Shown in pieces: positions 15,851 through 25,851 of a stretch of 32,314 bases of DNA. Every line of letters starts with the position of its first letter. The first letter of the stretch is position 1. The translations under genes and the position numbers were made by a program. The stretch comes from an uncultured Sphingomonadaceae bacterium (GTDB taxonomy: Bacteria > Pseudomonadota > Alphaproteobacteria > Sphingomonadales > Sphingomonadaceae), in assembly GCA_937995515.1 (NCBI GenBank), contig CALKJZ010000022.1, positions 1-32,314 on the forward strand, read 5' to 3'. The notes beneath the pieces were generated by a model. That model was not told the origin of the DNA, made no database searches, and worked only from the letters and a program-made list of their open reading frames with translations.

Positions 15851-16879
15851 ATGACAGCGCCACTCTCCGCGCGCGGGACGATTGCAAGCCTGCAGGCCGG
15901 CCGCGCCCTTGCGGCCATGATGGTCGTGCTGCATCACGCCGCGCAGAAGGTCGACGCCTATGTCGCCGACATCCCAGGCGGCTGGCAGCGGATCTTTCAT
16001 CATGGCATGCTGGGGGTGGATTTTTTCTTCGTCCTTTCAGGCTTCATCATTTTCTACACCATGCACGACGTGGCGCCCACGCCTGGCGCCACACGGGCCT
16101 TTCTGTGGAAGCGGGTGGTGCGCATCTACACGCCCTATTGGCCAGTCGGCCTTGCCATCGCGCTGGCCTACACCCTCGCGCCCGGCCTTTCCGGTGCCGG
16201 GCGCGACTGGGGCTGGCTGCCGTCGCTCACGCTCCTGCCCGCAACCTCTGTGCCCGCGCTGCCGCTGGCGTGGAGCCTGCAGCACGAAATCGTCTTCTAT
16301 GGCCTGTTCGCGCTGCTGTTTGCCCTGGGGCGCGTGTGGCAGGGGCTGGCGCTCTGGGCCATCCTGATTGTGGCCGCCGCCCTCACGGGCCCTGGCCTTG
16401 AACGCCCGTATCGGATCCTGCTTCACCCCATCAATCTGGAGTTCATCTTCGGGGCCATCGCGGCGCGGGCCTATCTCGACCGCTGGCGGGCCCCGCTGTG
16501 GCTCACAGCCTGTGGTGTCGGCCTGCCGCTGGCGCTGTTCGCCTGGCTCGGCGCGCCGCCCGCCGCCTCCTTTCTCGTCGGCCTCGCGATCGCCTTTGCC
16601 CTGCCGCCGATCTGCCGCCTCGAGGCGGAGGGGCGGCTGCGGATCGGCCCGCACATGCTGCTGCTCGGTGCCGCCTCCTACGCGCTCTATCTTGTCCACG
16701 ATCCGCTCGTCTCGCTGGCCTCGCGCGGGCTCGGCCGGCTCGAGCTCCTCGGATGGGCGCAGGCGATGCTGCTGCTTCTCGTCCTGTCGGTGCTCGCTTC
16801 CCTTGCCTACCATCTGCTCTGGGAAAGGCCGGTGCTGCGCCTTGCCGGCCGCCGGCTGCGCTTGCTGCGTGCCCGCTAG
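15851..16879 (+). CDS. Acyltransferase 3 family membrane protein (ExoZ-like)
   Basis: A 342-residue polytopic membrane protein of the acyltransferase-3 family, which adds acetyl, succinyl or similar groups to surface sugars. Family features are ASLQAGRALAAMMVVLHHAA (Arg18, His28-His29) in the first helix, GVDFFFVLSGFI (55-66) in the second, and WSLQHEIVFYGLFALLF. About ten hydrophobic segments follow one another to the C-terminus. The length fits the family (about 330-380). The gene follows the zinc-ribbon methyltransferase after 66 bp and converges on the EpsG-like gene. This context supports a role in decorating the polysaccharide. The acyl group and acceptor cannot be told from sequence. 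Confidence 0.87.
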   Translation: MTAPLSARGTIASLQAGRALAAMMVVLHHAAQKVDAYVADIPGGWQRIFHHGMLGVDFFFVLSGFIIFYTMHDVAPTPGATRAFLWKRVVRIYTPYWPVGLAIALAYTLAPGLSGAGRDWGWLPSLTLLPATSVPALPLAWSLQHEIVFYGLFALLFALGRVWQGLALWAILIVAAALTGPGLERPYRILLHPINLEFIFGAIAARAYLDRWRAPLWLTACGVGLPLALFAWLGAPPAASFLVGLAIAFALPPICRLEAEGRLRIGPHMLLLGAASYALYLVHDPLVSLASRGLGRLELLGWAQAMLLLLVLSVLASLAYHLLWERPVLRLAGRRLRLLRAR

Positions 16880-16895
16880 CCGCCCGGAGGCCGCC

Positions 16896-16916
16896 GGCGC
16901 CCGGGAGGGTGGCGCC
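16896..16916. terminator. Possible hairpin between convergent genes
   Basis: GGCGCC at 16896-16901 and at 16911-16916 can pair across a 9-base loop in the 38-bp gap between the convergent acyltransferase and EpsG-like genes. No T-run on either strand. Position is suitable for a bidirectional terminator, but the structure is short. Confidence 0.25.
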
Positions 16917-16917
16917 C

Positions 16918-17994
16918 TCAGAAGATGTAGGTGATGTCGCGCGGAAAGCCGAACAGCCAGCTGCGATAGTCGGCGTAGCACAGCTGGAAGATCCACGAGT
17001 TGAGGGCCCAGTAGCCGAGGATGAGCCCCAGCCCGAGATAGGGGGCGGCGATGAACAGCGGCTGCAGCGGCCCGAGCCTCAGGTGCGGGATGCGCGCGAA
17101 GATCATCACCTGCAGCGGCATCACGAAATAGCCGAGCCGGTCACCTGCCACCGTGGAAATGCCCACCAGTCCAAGCGTTGCCATCATGATGAGCGCGCCA
17201 ACGCTTGCCAGCCGGACATCGCGCGGGAAGCGCTGGGCCCATTCTCCTCGCATCACCACGAAAAAGAAGGCACCGGTCAGAGCGACGGGAATGAGGCGGA
17301 AGATCGCGCCTTCGGCCACATTTGCGGCACCGCCTGCAGCGTAGCGCTTGACCACCATCTCGGCGAGCGCGCCGCCGACAAAGACCACCGCCGCCGGAAC
17401 GGCAAGCGCGCCCGCGGCCGCAACCCGCCCGACGCTGAGGCCGCCACGGACGAACGGGGCAAGCAGCAGGAAGACGAAGGAACTGGCATGCAGCGTGGCG
17501 GCGACCGCGACCAGGACCACGAACCGCACCCCGCGCCGATCGGCAAAGGCATTGAAGGCGAGGCACAGCACGCCGATGGCCGCGGCTTGGCGGATTGCGG
17601 CCATGGGCATGTTGATGATGAGCACCGGGAAGCACAGGACGAGGAAGCCCAGCGGGTCCGGCTGGCGGCGGGCAAGCGCCGTGAGCCCGGCAAAGAAGAT
17701 CAGCGCGGAAAAGACGTTGAGCCACGGGTAGGGAAGGCCCAGCCGATGCGTGAGCTCGATGATCGACCACCACAGCGGTTCGCGCACGTCTAGATAGTCT
17801 GGCCTGAAGCCCTCTTTCTGCACCTCAAACTGGTTGAGATAGCCCGGCCAGTCGCAGCCGACTTCGAAGCGGAACGCAACGAAGAGGAAGAGCGCGAGCA
17901 TGACCGGCCAGAAGAGCTGCCGCTGCAGGCGCGGCTGGCCGGCCACCGCCACGCGCAGCAGCACGAGCAGGAGGTAAAGGCCAAGATAGATCAA
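16918..17994 (-). CDS. EpsG family membrane protein, likely Wzy-type polymerase
   Basis: A 358-residue polytopic membrane protein with around ten hydrophobic segments. It resembles the EpsG family, which acts in polymerising repeat units of exopolysaccharides. The start MIYLGLYLLLVLL, the FRFEVGCDWPGYLNQF segment after the second helix (Asp48), the PLWWSIIELTHRLGLPYPWLN segment and the MAAIRQAAAIG helix all fit. The likely start is TTG 17994, because an ATG nearby is out of frame and stops at once. It is the last gene of the minus-strand polysaccharide operon, starting about 40 bp after the RmlD-like gene. As the only Wzy candidate in the window it is the likely polymerase. Confidence 0.78.
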   Translation of the reverse strand: MIYLGLYLLLVLLRVAVAGQPRLQRQLFWPVMLALFLFVAFRFEVGCDWPGYLNQFEVQKEGFRPDYLDVREPLWWSIIELTHRLGLPYPWLNVFSALIFFAGLTALARRQPDPLGFLVLCFPVLIINMPMAAIRQAAAIGVLCLAFNAFADRRGVRFVVLVAVAATLHASSFVFLLLAPFVRGGLSVGRVAAAGALAVPAAVVFVGGALAEMVVKRYAAGGAANVAEGAIFRLIPVALTGAFFFVVMRGEWAQRFPRDVRLASVGALIMMATLGLVGISTVAGDRLGYFVMPLQVMIFARIPHLRLGPLQPLFIAAPYLGLGLILGYWALNSWIFQLCYADYRSWLFGFPRDITYIF

Positions 17995-18034
17995 GGGCGC
18001 GCGCCGCGCGACAGCCGGCGCGGGGCCGGCTGCA

Positions 18035-18937
18035 TCACCGCGCGACCCCGTAATAATCCCGGAGATATTCCTTCAGGCAGACCCGCCAGTCCCGCATCAC
18101 GTTGAGGCCGCGAAGGTCGAGCTTTCGGGTGAGCAGCCGCTCCGATGCGGGCCGGGCTGCAAAATATTCCCGCGCGAAATAATCGGAGCTGACTGGCACG
18201 ATCTCGATCTCGCCTTCGCGGCCGAGCAGGCGCACCAGTTCCTGCGCGACCTCGAGTCGTCCGGTCACGCCCTGGCAGACCATGTTGTAGATCCCCCAAT
18301 ATTCCTGTTCGAGCAGCAGCATCACGTTGCGCGCAAAATCGTGCGTATAGGTGGGCGTGCCGAGCTTGTCGTCGACCACATGCAGCACGCGCGCACCGGC
18401 CTCGATCTGCGTCATCAGCTTGTTGATGAACTTCTTGTCCTTCGCGCGCCCGCCGCCCATCATCCAGCCGGCGCGGCAGACCAGGTGGCGCCGGATGTTC
18501 TCGGCGACGAAGCGTTCGCCCATCCACTTGGAGCGCGCATAATGGCCGAGCGGGTTTGGCCAGTCCCAGTCGTCGTACGTGTCTTTTTGCCCATCGAAGA
18601 TGCCGGCCGTCGAGATGTAGAGGAGCGGAATGTCGAGCCGGTTGGCGATGTGCACGGCATGCTCGACGGCAAGCGTGTTGGTCAGATAGGCGTCGTCCGG
18701 GTTCTCCTCGCAATATTCGAGACTGGTATGCGCCCCGATATGGAAGAGATAATCAGGCGCGAATGTCTCGACATCGCGGGCATAGGCCTCAAAATCCCGG
18801 AAATCGAGGAACGACAGCCATGGGGCGTTCACATCGATATCGGTGCACTTGAGCTCGTTATCGGGGCCGAACTCCTTCCAGAATGCCTCGCCGAGCATTC
18901 CGCCCACGCCTGCCATGTAGATGCGCTTGTTTCTCAT
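18035..18937 (-). CDS. RmlD-like NAD(P)-dependent sugar epimerase/reductase
   Basis: A 300-residue short-chain dehydrogenase/reductase of the extended type, closest in pattern to dTDP-4-dehydrorhamnose reductase (RmlD-like sugar-nucleotide binding). The Rossmann motif is GVGGMLG (10-16), the catalytic pair YARSK is Tyr133 and Lys137, and LLYISTAGIFDGQ (105-117) matches the active-site strand. There are no other rml genes nearby, so dTDP-rhamnose synthesis is not supported. It more likely makes another deoxy or epimerised nucleotide sugar. The ATG overlaps the stop of the upstream glycosyltransferase (ATGA). Confidence 0.85.
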   Translation of the reverse strand: MRNKRIYMAGVGGMLGEAFWKEFGPDNELKCTDIDVNAPWLSFLDFRDFEAYARDVETFAPDYLFHIGAHTSLEYCEENPDDAYLTNTLAVEHAVHIANRLDIPLLYISTAGIFDGQKDTYDDWDWPNPLGHYARSKWMGERFVAENIRRHLVCRAGWMMGGGRAKDKKFINKLMTQIEAGARVLHVVDDKLGTPTYTHDFARNVMLLLEQEYWGIYNMVCQGVTGRLEVAQELVRLLGREGEIEIVPVSSDYFAREYFAARPASERLLTRKLDLRGLNVMRDWRVCLKEYLRDYYGVAR

Positions 18938-20028
18938 GCCCGCTGGTTCCCGACGACGGAGTTGATGACGGCGCGATACTGGCCGCGTACGGCGTCGCGG
19001 GAGAAGCGTTCCACCGCGCGCCTGCGCCCCGCATGCCCGAGGCGCTGGCGAAGCCCCGGATCGCGCAGCAGGCGCTCGAGGGCGCAAAGCCATTCCTCGG
19101 GGGTGGACACGAGGATCCCGGTCTCGCCGTCGGCGACGATCTCGGGCGTAAATCCAGCCCGGCTGGCCACCACCGGCAGGCCAAACGCCATGTACTGGAT
19201 GGCCTTGAGCCCGCTCTTGCCGGCGACCCACGGATCGTCGGGCAGGGGATAGACGCCGATGTCGATCGCCTGCATGTCGTCCACCTCGCGCTCGGCCGAC
19301 CAGCGAACCACCTCGAGATCGACGCCCGGAAGGCTGTAGTCGAAGTTGCCGATGACCCGCAGCCGGTAGGGGATGCGGCGCGCAAGCTCCCGGAAGACCT
19401 CGCGCAGCATGTCGAGATAGATGCGCGAGGAAAAGGTCCCCGTCCAGCCGATGGTCAGGATGTCGCCGTCGGGCCGCTGGGCAGGCCGGAAGCGGTCGGT
19501 GTCGACCGAGGCGGTGATGTAGGTGGCAGCGCCATCGCCGCGCAGCGCCTGGACATGGGCGGCAAGGGGCGCAGAGGAGGTGATCACATGGTCGGCCGCG
19601 CGCACGAGATAGCTGGGCTTGGCTGCGCCCTTGACGAGGCGGGCGAGGGCATTCGGGTCAGCCGCGCGCGGCAGGCCCTGGCCAATGAGCAGATTGTCCT
19701 CGAGATCGTAGATGAGCCGCGGCACCTGCCGCCGCACGATCCGCTCGAAGATCGGCGGGCCGATCGGGGTCGCCCACATGAACACATAGGCGAGATCGTG
19801 GCGGCCGAGCCGCAGCAGGCTGGCTAGGCGCCGGCCATAGCCCCTCAGCGTGCCCAGCACCTTGTCCGGAAGGCGGCCCGGCTCCCACGCGGCCTGCCAC
19901 AGCCGCGCGTCCATGAAGGGCGCCACCTCGACCTCCCAGCCGTCGGCGCGCCAATCGTCGATATAGGGCTCGTATTTCAGCCGCTGCCCGGCGGCCACCC
20001 CTTCCGGGTAGGGGCAGAGCACCAGCAT
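18934..20028 (-). CDS. Glycosyltransferase, GT4-like
   Basis: A 364-residue cytoplasmic glycosyltransferase with a GT-B fold pattern. It starts MLVLCPYPEGVAAGQRLKYE, a typical nucleotide-sugar glycosyltransferase N-terminus with a Gly-rich turn. The C-terminal half has ILTIGWTGTFSSRIYLDML, then VGVYPLPDD-type sequence and GKSGLKAIQYMAFGLPVVAS followed by GFTPEIVADGETGILV, the family signature where Glu contacts the donor. The ATG at 20028 follows the methyltransferase stop by 11 bp. Its stop overlaps the next gene. Donor and acceptor cannot be assigned. It probably adds one sugar of the lipid-linked repeat unit. Confidence 0.87.
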   Translation of the reverse strand: MLVLCPYPEGVAAGQRLKYEPYIDDWRADGWEVEVAPFMDARLWQAAWEPGRLPDKVLGTLRGYGRRLASLLRLGRHDLAYVFMWATPIGPPIFERIVRRQVPRLIYDLEDNLLIGQGLPRAADPNALARLVKGAAKPSYLVRAADHVITSSAPLAAHVQALRGDGAATYITASVDTDRFRPAQRPDGDILTIGWTGTFSSRIYLDMLREVFRELARRIPYRLRVIGNFDYSLPGVDLEVVRWSAEREVDDMQAIDIGVYPLPDDPWVAGKSGLKAIQYMAFGLPVVASRAGFTPEIVADGETGILVSTPEEWLCALERLLRDPGLRQRLGHAGRRRAVERFSRDAVRGQYRAVINSVVGNQRA

Positions 20029-20039
20029 GCGGCGGCGTG

Positions 20040-20888
20040 TCAGCGGCGCCACCCGAGCGCAACCCAATAGGGCTCGGCCTCGGAGAAGACGATGTCGACG
20101 AGCCCGGCGTCGGCCATCATCCCGGCGATCTCGGCGCGTGTGAACCGCTGTTCGAGCGGTGTGCCGAACCGGTCCCGGCTGTCGGTGCGCATGGTGAACA
20201 GGCTGGCATCGCGATAGTAGGAGAGCGGCAGCGAGGAGGGATCGGCGCCGGCCCGCTCGACGAGCGCTGCAAGCCGCGCCAGCGGCCAGTAGACGCCGAG
20301 CGCGATGGCATCGGTTGCAAGCGCCTTTGGCCCCGGCGGCAGGCGCGAGATCCCGGCCCGGAACAGGTCCGAGCCCTTCCAGATGGCCCGGAACCAGGCC
20401 GGGCGGTTGTCGAACCGGTAGTAGAGGTAGAGGAGAAACGGCGCCCCGGGCTTCAGAAGGCGCGTGCAGGCGGCAAGCGCTGCGGCCGTATCGGGCACAT
20501 GGTGCAAGACGCCCAGCGAATAGCCGAAATCCTGGCTTGCAGGCGCAAGCGGCGCCGCATCCGCGCCGGCCTCGAGGAAGCTGGTGTTTTCGATTCCTGA
20601 CAGAAGCGCGCGCGCCCGTGCAAGCGCCGCCGGCGAAGGGTCGATGCAGGTGAGATGCCCAACGCGCGGCGCGACCAGCTTCGCCCAGCGCCCCGAACCG
20701 CAGCCCATGTCGAACCCGCACGCCCCGGCCGGCAGCGCATCCCATGGAAAGATGCCGAAATAGCGCTCGAAATGCCGGGCGAGCTCGGCATCGTCGAGCC
20801 GCCCCTGGTCGAACCGGCTCCACTCGTCGCCGAACGCGGCGACCGTTCCGGCATCGATGTTGGCCGGGGAGCGGGCGGGCTCAGCCAT
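20040..20888 (-). CDS. Class I SAM-dependent methyltransferase
   Basis: A 282-residue methyltransferase of the type found in surface-polysaccharide clusters. Motif I is DMGCGSGRW (60-68), Asp83 in CIDPSP binds the ribose of SAM, and LGVLHHVPDTAAALAACTRLLKPGAPFLLYLYYRF is the usual motif II to III region. The C-terminal part (SYYRDASLFTMRTDSRDRFGTPLEQRFTRAEIAGMM) resembles methyltransferases grouped with glycosyltransferases. The ATG overlaps the end of the upstream glycosyltransferase by 8 bp, so translation is coupled. The substrate is probably a sugar hydroxyl, but that is inferred from context only. Confidence 0.87.
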   Translation of the reverse strand: MAEPARSPANIDAGTVAAFGDEWSRFDQGRLDDAELARHFERYFGIFPWDALPAGACGFDMGCGSGRWAKLVAPRVGHLTCIDPSPAALARARALLSGIENTSFLEAGADAAPLAPASQDFGYSLGVLHHVPDTAAALAACTRLLKPGAPFLLYLYYRFDNRPAWFRAIWKGSDLFRAGISRLPPGPKALATDAIALGVYWPLARLAALVERAGADPSSLPLSYYRDASLFTMRTDSRDRFGTPLEQRFTRAEIAGMMADAGLVDIVFSEAEPYWVALGWRR

Positions 20889-22119
20889 GCGCCGCCTCCG
20901 GAGATGCGGCCGCAGCGGGTGCAGGTGCGGCCTCGCCTACAAGGGCGCGGTAGATCCGGTCGTAGGCGGCGACGCCATCGGCCACGGAGAAGAGGCGCTC
21001 GGCGGCCGCGCGGCAGCGGGCGGGCGTGTCTGGCGCCTCGGCAAGCGACACCAGCCGGCGGATTCCCGCGCGGATGGCCTCCTCGCCAACGTCGCCAAGC
21101 GACACGCCGACCCGGTTGTCCTCGAGGATCTCCCGCACATCGCCCACGCCGTCGTTGCCGAGGCAGGGAACGCCGCACCCGAGATATTCGGCAAGCTTTG
21201 TCGGTGCCGAGGCCAGCTTGGAGAAGCATGGCCGGATGAGAGCAGCTGCGGCGTGCATGCGCTGCACGAGGGCAGGCACCTCGGCATGCCGGGCCGCCAC
21301 GAGTTCCAGCCGCTCGGCTGCGATCCCGGCCTCCCGGACTGAGGCGCGGACCTGCTCATGCTCGTGGCGGTTGACGACCAGCAGCCGCGCCTCCGGCCGC
21401 AGCGACAGCAGCGCGCGGAACGCCGCCATCGTCTCCCGGAACAGGTACCAGGTGCCGATGGAGCCGACATAGCCGAAGACGAACGGCGGGCCCGGGCGGA
21501 CCGCGGGTGGTGCGAAGCGGTCGAGATCGGCGCAGGTCGGGATGACACTCACGGGCACGCCGCGCCGCCTGACCGGTTCCCAGCCGGCCAGTTCGCGAGC
21601 GGAGGCATGGGTGAGGGTGACCACATGGTCGGCCACCTCGAGAAAGCGCCGCTCGAACCCCTTGGTGATGCGGTAGAGCCGGCCGTTGCGCGGCCAGAGC
21701 CCGCCATCGACCCGCTCGTCGGCCCAGAAGCCGCGCATGTCGAAAAGGAATCTCACGTCTGCCAGCCGGCGCACGCCGAGCGCGATCATCGCCGGCACGT
21801 AGGAGCGCAGGTGGAGGATCCGCACCTGCTCGCGGCGCACGATGGCAAGGGCCGCGCGGGTGCCGTTGGCAATATCGTAGGCGGTGGCAGGTGCGGTCGG
21901 ACGCTTGTGATAGGCAAGCGGCGTCCAGCCGATCCCCTGGCCGGCAAGCCGGGCCCGCATGGCGGCCATCGCCGATGTGTCCGCGCGGTCGCGGGGTTTC
22001 TCGAACGAGAGGATGTGGAACCGGTGCGTGCGCGCCAGCGGCTCCACATAGCCGAGCACCTGGCTCTGCCCCAGCGGCTCGAGCAGCCCATCGTAGCTGA
22101 TGTAGAGAACCGAGGTCAT
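20881..22119 (-). CDS. Glycosyltransferase family 4 protein
   Basis: A 412-residue GT4-type glycosyltransferase. The N-terminus, VLYISYDGLLEPLGQSQVLGY, is typical of glycosyltransferases in exopolysaccharide clusters. Other regions are RFLFDMRGFWADERVDGG, the VIPTCADLDRF linker, PFVFGYVGSIGTWY, and the C-terminal KLAEYLGCGVPCLGNDGVGDVREILEDN. The C-terminus ends in a Pro/Ala-rich tail. It is separated from the upstream dehydrogenase by 114 bp that contain an 18-bp tandem repeat, and it overlaps the downstream methyltransferase by 8 bp. The sugar transferred is unknown. Confidence 0.9.
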   Translation of the reverse strand: MTSVLYISYDGLLEPLGQSQVLGYVEPLARTHRFHILSFEKPRDRADTSAMAAMRARLAGQGIGWTPLAYHKRPTAPATAYDIANGTRAALAIVRREQVRILHLRSYVPAMIALGVRRLADVRFLFDMRGFWADERVDGGLWPRNGRLYRITKGFERRFLEVADHVVTLTHASARELAGWEPVRRRGVPVSVIPTCADLDRFAPPAVRPGPPFVFGYVGSIGTWYLFRETMAAFRALLSLRPEARLLVVNRHEHEQVRASVREAGIAAERLELVAARHAEVPALVQRMHAAAALIRPCFSKLASAPTKLAEYLGCGVPCLGNDGVGDVREILEDNRVGVSLGDVGEEAIRAGIRRLVSLAEAPDTPARCRAAAERLFSVADGVAAYDRIYRALVGEAAPAPAAAASPEAAHG

Positions 22120-22193
22120 CCGACCGCCCGCGCGCCGGGTGCGCGGCTTGACCCTGCCCCGTTGGGAAGCCTCGCCGGGCGTGCCGCATCTTG

Positions 22194-22233
22194 CCCGTTC
22201 ACCGCGCCTGTCCGTTCACCGCTGCCTGTCCGT

Positions 22234-22237
<4 letters not shown>
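22194..22237. repeat. 18-bp-period repeat after the dehydrogenase gene
   Basis: GCCTGTCCGTTCAC occurs at 22206-22219 and 22224-22237, with a shorter copy CCCGTTCAC at 22194-22202. On the minus strand the repeat contains the dehydrogenase stop TGA (22234-22236) and a second in-frame TGA 18 bases later. A duplication covering the stop codon explains this. Confidence 0.85.
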
Positions 22238-23526
<1,289 letters not shown>

Positions 23527-23536
23527 CCCGCGCCGG

Positions 23537-24550
23537 TCACTTGCCATAGTGCGCCCGGAACCAGCTGACGAATGCGCGGATGCCGTCGCGCACGTCGGTT
23601 GCCGGGCGCGTGCCCGTGAGCGCGGCCAGCAGCGATGTGTCGGCCCAGGTGGCCGGCACGTCGCCCTTCTGCATGGGCATGTAGTTGCGGATCGCCTTCT
23701 GCCCAAGCGCCTCCTCGATGGCGTCGATGAAATCGAGCAGCCGTACCTTCTGCGAATTGCCGATGTTGACAATGCGGAACGGCGCAACCGGCGAGAGGCT
23801 GTCGCCCGGCGCGATCCCGCCGGGCGCCTCCGGCCGCACGGGCGGCACGTCCATCAGCTGGCGGATCCCCCGCACCAGATCGTCGACATAGGTGAAGTCG
23901 CGCACCATCTCGCCGTGGTTGTAGATGTCGATCGGGCGGCCATCGAGGATCGCGTCGACAAACTTGAAGAGCGCCAGATCCGGCCGCCCCCAGGGGCCGT
24001 AGACGGTGAAGAAGCGGAACATGGTCACGGGCTGGTTCCACAGGTGCGCATGCGCATGCGCCATGGACTCGTTGGCCTTCTTGGTTGCCGCATAGATGGT
24101 GAGCTGGGTATCGGCCTTGTCCGTCTCGCGAAACGGCATCTCCGCGTTGGCGCCATAGACCGACGAGGTCGACGCCATCAGAAGATGCCCGACGCCCAGT
24201 TCGCGCGCCACCTCCATCAGGTTGAACGTGCCGATGATGTTGCTGTCGATGTAGGCGCGCGGATTCTCGAGACTGTAGCGGACTCCGGCCTGGGCTGCGA
24301 GATGCACGATGATCTCGGGCGCAAAATCGGTTGCCGCGCGCCAGAGCGCTGCCTCGTCTTCCAGCATCGCCTCGGTTGCGGCAAAGCCGGGGTATGCGCG
24401 CAGCATGGCGTGCCGCGCCCGCTTCAGCGCGGGGTCGTAATAGTCGGTCATGCCGTCGTAGCCGTGGACTTCGAAACCCTCCTCGAGCAGCAGGCGGGCG
24501 AGGTGGAAGCCGATGAAGCCGGCCGTCCCGGTGATGAAGACCTTGCGCAT
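23537..24550 (-). CDS. UDP-glucuronate 4-epimerase-like enzyme
   Basis: A 337-residue extended short-chain dehydrogenase/reductase closely resembling LspL/CapI UDP-glucuronate 4-epimerases. NAD binds at GTAGFIG (8-14). The active site has STSSVYG (127-133) and YAATK (Tyr153, Lys157). The segments [38 protein letters not shown] and [19 protein letters not shown] are hallmarks of this subfamily. A good ribosome binding site (GAGGGGATC) sits just before ATG 24550. It is the first gene of the minus-strand operon, directly upstream of the TviB-type dehydrogenase. The real substrate may be UDP-GlcA or UDP-GlcNAcA. Confidence 0.92.
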   Translation of the reverse strand: MRKVFITGTAGFIGFHLARLLLEEGFEVHGYDGMTDYYDPALKRARHAMLRAYPGFAATEAMLEDEAALWRAATDFAPEIIVHLAAQAGVRYSLENPRAYIDSNIIGTFNLMEVARELGVGHLLMASTSSVYGANAEMPFRETDKADTQLTIYAATKKANESMAHAHAHLWNQPVTMFRFFTVYGPWGRPDLALFKFVDAILDGRPIDIYNHGEMVRDFTYVDDLVRGIRQLMDVPPVRPEAPGGIAPGDSLSPVAPFRIVNIGNSQKVRLLDFIDAIEEALGQKAIRNYMPMQKGDVPATWADTSLLAALTGTRPATDVRDGIRAFVSWFRAHYGK

Positions 24551-24732
24551 GATCCCCTCGAGGGCCTGGGCGGGCGAGCCCCCCGCCGATGGATGCACCC
24601 GGCCTTGGTCCAGGGGCCGTCACAGGCCCGGCGACGCACCGCGGGAGCGGGCGCCCTGTGGCCCAGCCGCGGCCGAATGGCAAGCGGAGGGGCTCTTGCG
24701 AAGCGCCGCGCTTGCTCTACTGCGCCCCGGGC
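24551..24732. promoter_or_regulatory. Divergent promoter region of the polysaccharide locus
   Basis: This 182-bp region lies between the outward-facing epimerase and glycosyltransferase genes, so it should hold the promoters of both arms. The epimerase ribosome binding site is at its left edge. I could not identify -35/-10 boxes or an operator with confidence. An open frame runs through it into the glycosyltransferase, but the extra residues look non-coding. Confidence 0.5.
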
Positions 24733-25851
24733 ATGCGCATCGCCTTCCTGTTGCCCGATCTCTGCCTTGGCGGCGCCGAGCGCGCGACTCTCGACCTGGC
24801 GGCTGCGCTTCAGCGCCTCGGCCATGCGCCCGAGCTGCTGCTGATGCGGGCAACGGGCGAGCTGCTCGCCGAGGCCGAGGCGCGCTTTCCTGTCGCCGCG
24901 CTTGCGGTCGGGCGCGTAAGGGAGCTTGCGCGCGCGCTCGGCCGAACCCTCTCGCGCAACCCGCCGGATGCGCTGGTCGCCGCCATGTGGCCGCTCACAG
25001 TTGTGGCACCGCTCGCGCGCTGGCGTGCCCGCACCCGCTGCCCGGTGATCGTATCCGAACATGGCGTGCTCTCGCGCCAATATGCCGGCAAGGGCCCGGC
25101 GCATGCCGCACTGCTGCGGACCTCGCTTGCCGTGGGGCTGCGCGCAGCCGATGCCCGGGTCGGTGTTGCGGAAGGCGTGGTGGCCGACATGGCGCGCCTT
25201 TCGGGCCTTCCGCGCAGCCGCATGGCGGTGATCCCCAACCCGGTCCCGGCGCCGCCCCCGCCCTCGCCGGATGCGCGGGCGTCGGCCGAAGCGCTGTGGG
25301 GCACCAAGCCTGGCGGGCGGATCCTGTCAGTCGGACGGCTGAAGCCCGAGAAGAACCACGGCCTGCTGCTCGCCGCATTGGCACGCCTGCCGGAGGATCT
25401 TGTCTGGCGGCTGGTGCTGGCAGGAACCGGCCCGTCTGAGGCCCTGCTCCGCGCCAAGGCGCAGGCCCTGGGCCTTGGCTCGCGGGTGACGTTTGCCGGA
25501 ATGGTGCCGGATCCTTCCGCCCTTTATGCAAGCGCAGACCTGTTCGTCCTGTCGTCCGACCACGAGGGCTTCGGGATCGTGCTGGTGGAAGCGCTGCACG
25601 CCGGATTGCCGATTGTTGCAACCGACTGCCCGACAGGCCCGCGCGAGGTGCTCGAGGGCGGCGCCCACGGCCGCCTCGTCCCGCCCCGCGATGCGGCAGC
25701 GCTTGCACGCGCCATCGTCGAGGCGCTTGCCGCGCCCCGCCCGGATCCTTTGCCCCTGCGACGGCGGGCGGGCGATTTCGCCCCCGAGACAGTGGCACGG
25801 GCCTATCTTGCACTTCTTGCCGCCTCGACCCCGGCTGAGGGGTGCGGCTGA
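24733..25851 (+). CDS. Glycosyltransferase family 4 protein
   Basis: A 372-residue GT4 glycosyltransferase. The start MRIAFLLPDLCLGGAERATLDLA has the Gly-Gly-Ala-Glu motif typical of the family. ILSVGRLKPEKNHGLLLAAL (197-216) opens the C-terminal domain, and the E-x7-E motif is EGFGIVLVE (Glu278, Glu286), followed by GLPIVATDCPTGPREVLEGG. It is clearly a paralogue of the glycosyltransferase at the right end of the window. ATG 24733 is chosen because it begins exactly at the conserved domain. Its stop TGA shares one base with the ATG of the next gene. The sugar is unknown. Confidence 0.9.
   Translation: MRIAFLLPDLCLGGAERATLDLAAALQRLGHAPELLLMRATGELLAEAEARFPVAALAVGRVRELARALGRTLSRNPPDALVAAMWPLTVVAPLARWRARTRCPVIVSEHGVLSRQYAGKGPAHAALLRTSLAVGLRAADARVGVAEGVVADMARLSGLPRSRMAVIPNPVPAPPPPSPDARASAEALWGTKPGGRILSVGRLKPEKNHGLLLAALARLPEDLVWRLVLAGTGPSEALLRAKAQALGLGSRVTFAGMVPDPSALYASADLFVLSSDHEGFGIVLVEALHAGLPIVATDCPTGPREVLEGGAHGRLVPPRDAAALARAIVEALAAPRPDPLPLRRRAGDFAPETVARAYLALLAASTPAEGCG

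Noticed and set aside
18035-18937. dTDP-rhamnose pathway
   Set aside because: Only one RmlD-like gene is present; rmlA, rmlB and rmlC are not in the window, so rhamnose synthesis cannot be claimed.
24589-24732. N-terminal extension of the glycosyltransferase into the divergent promoter region
   Set aside because: The conserved GT4 start MRIAFLLPDL begins at 24733, and the extra residues are low in complexity and without family match.
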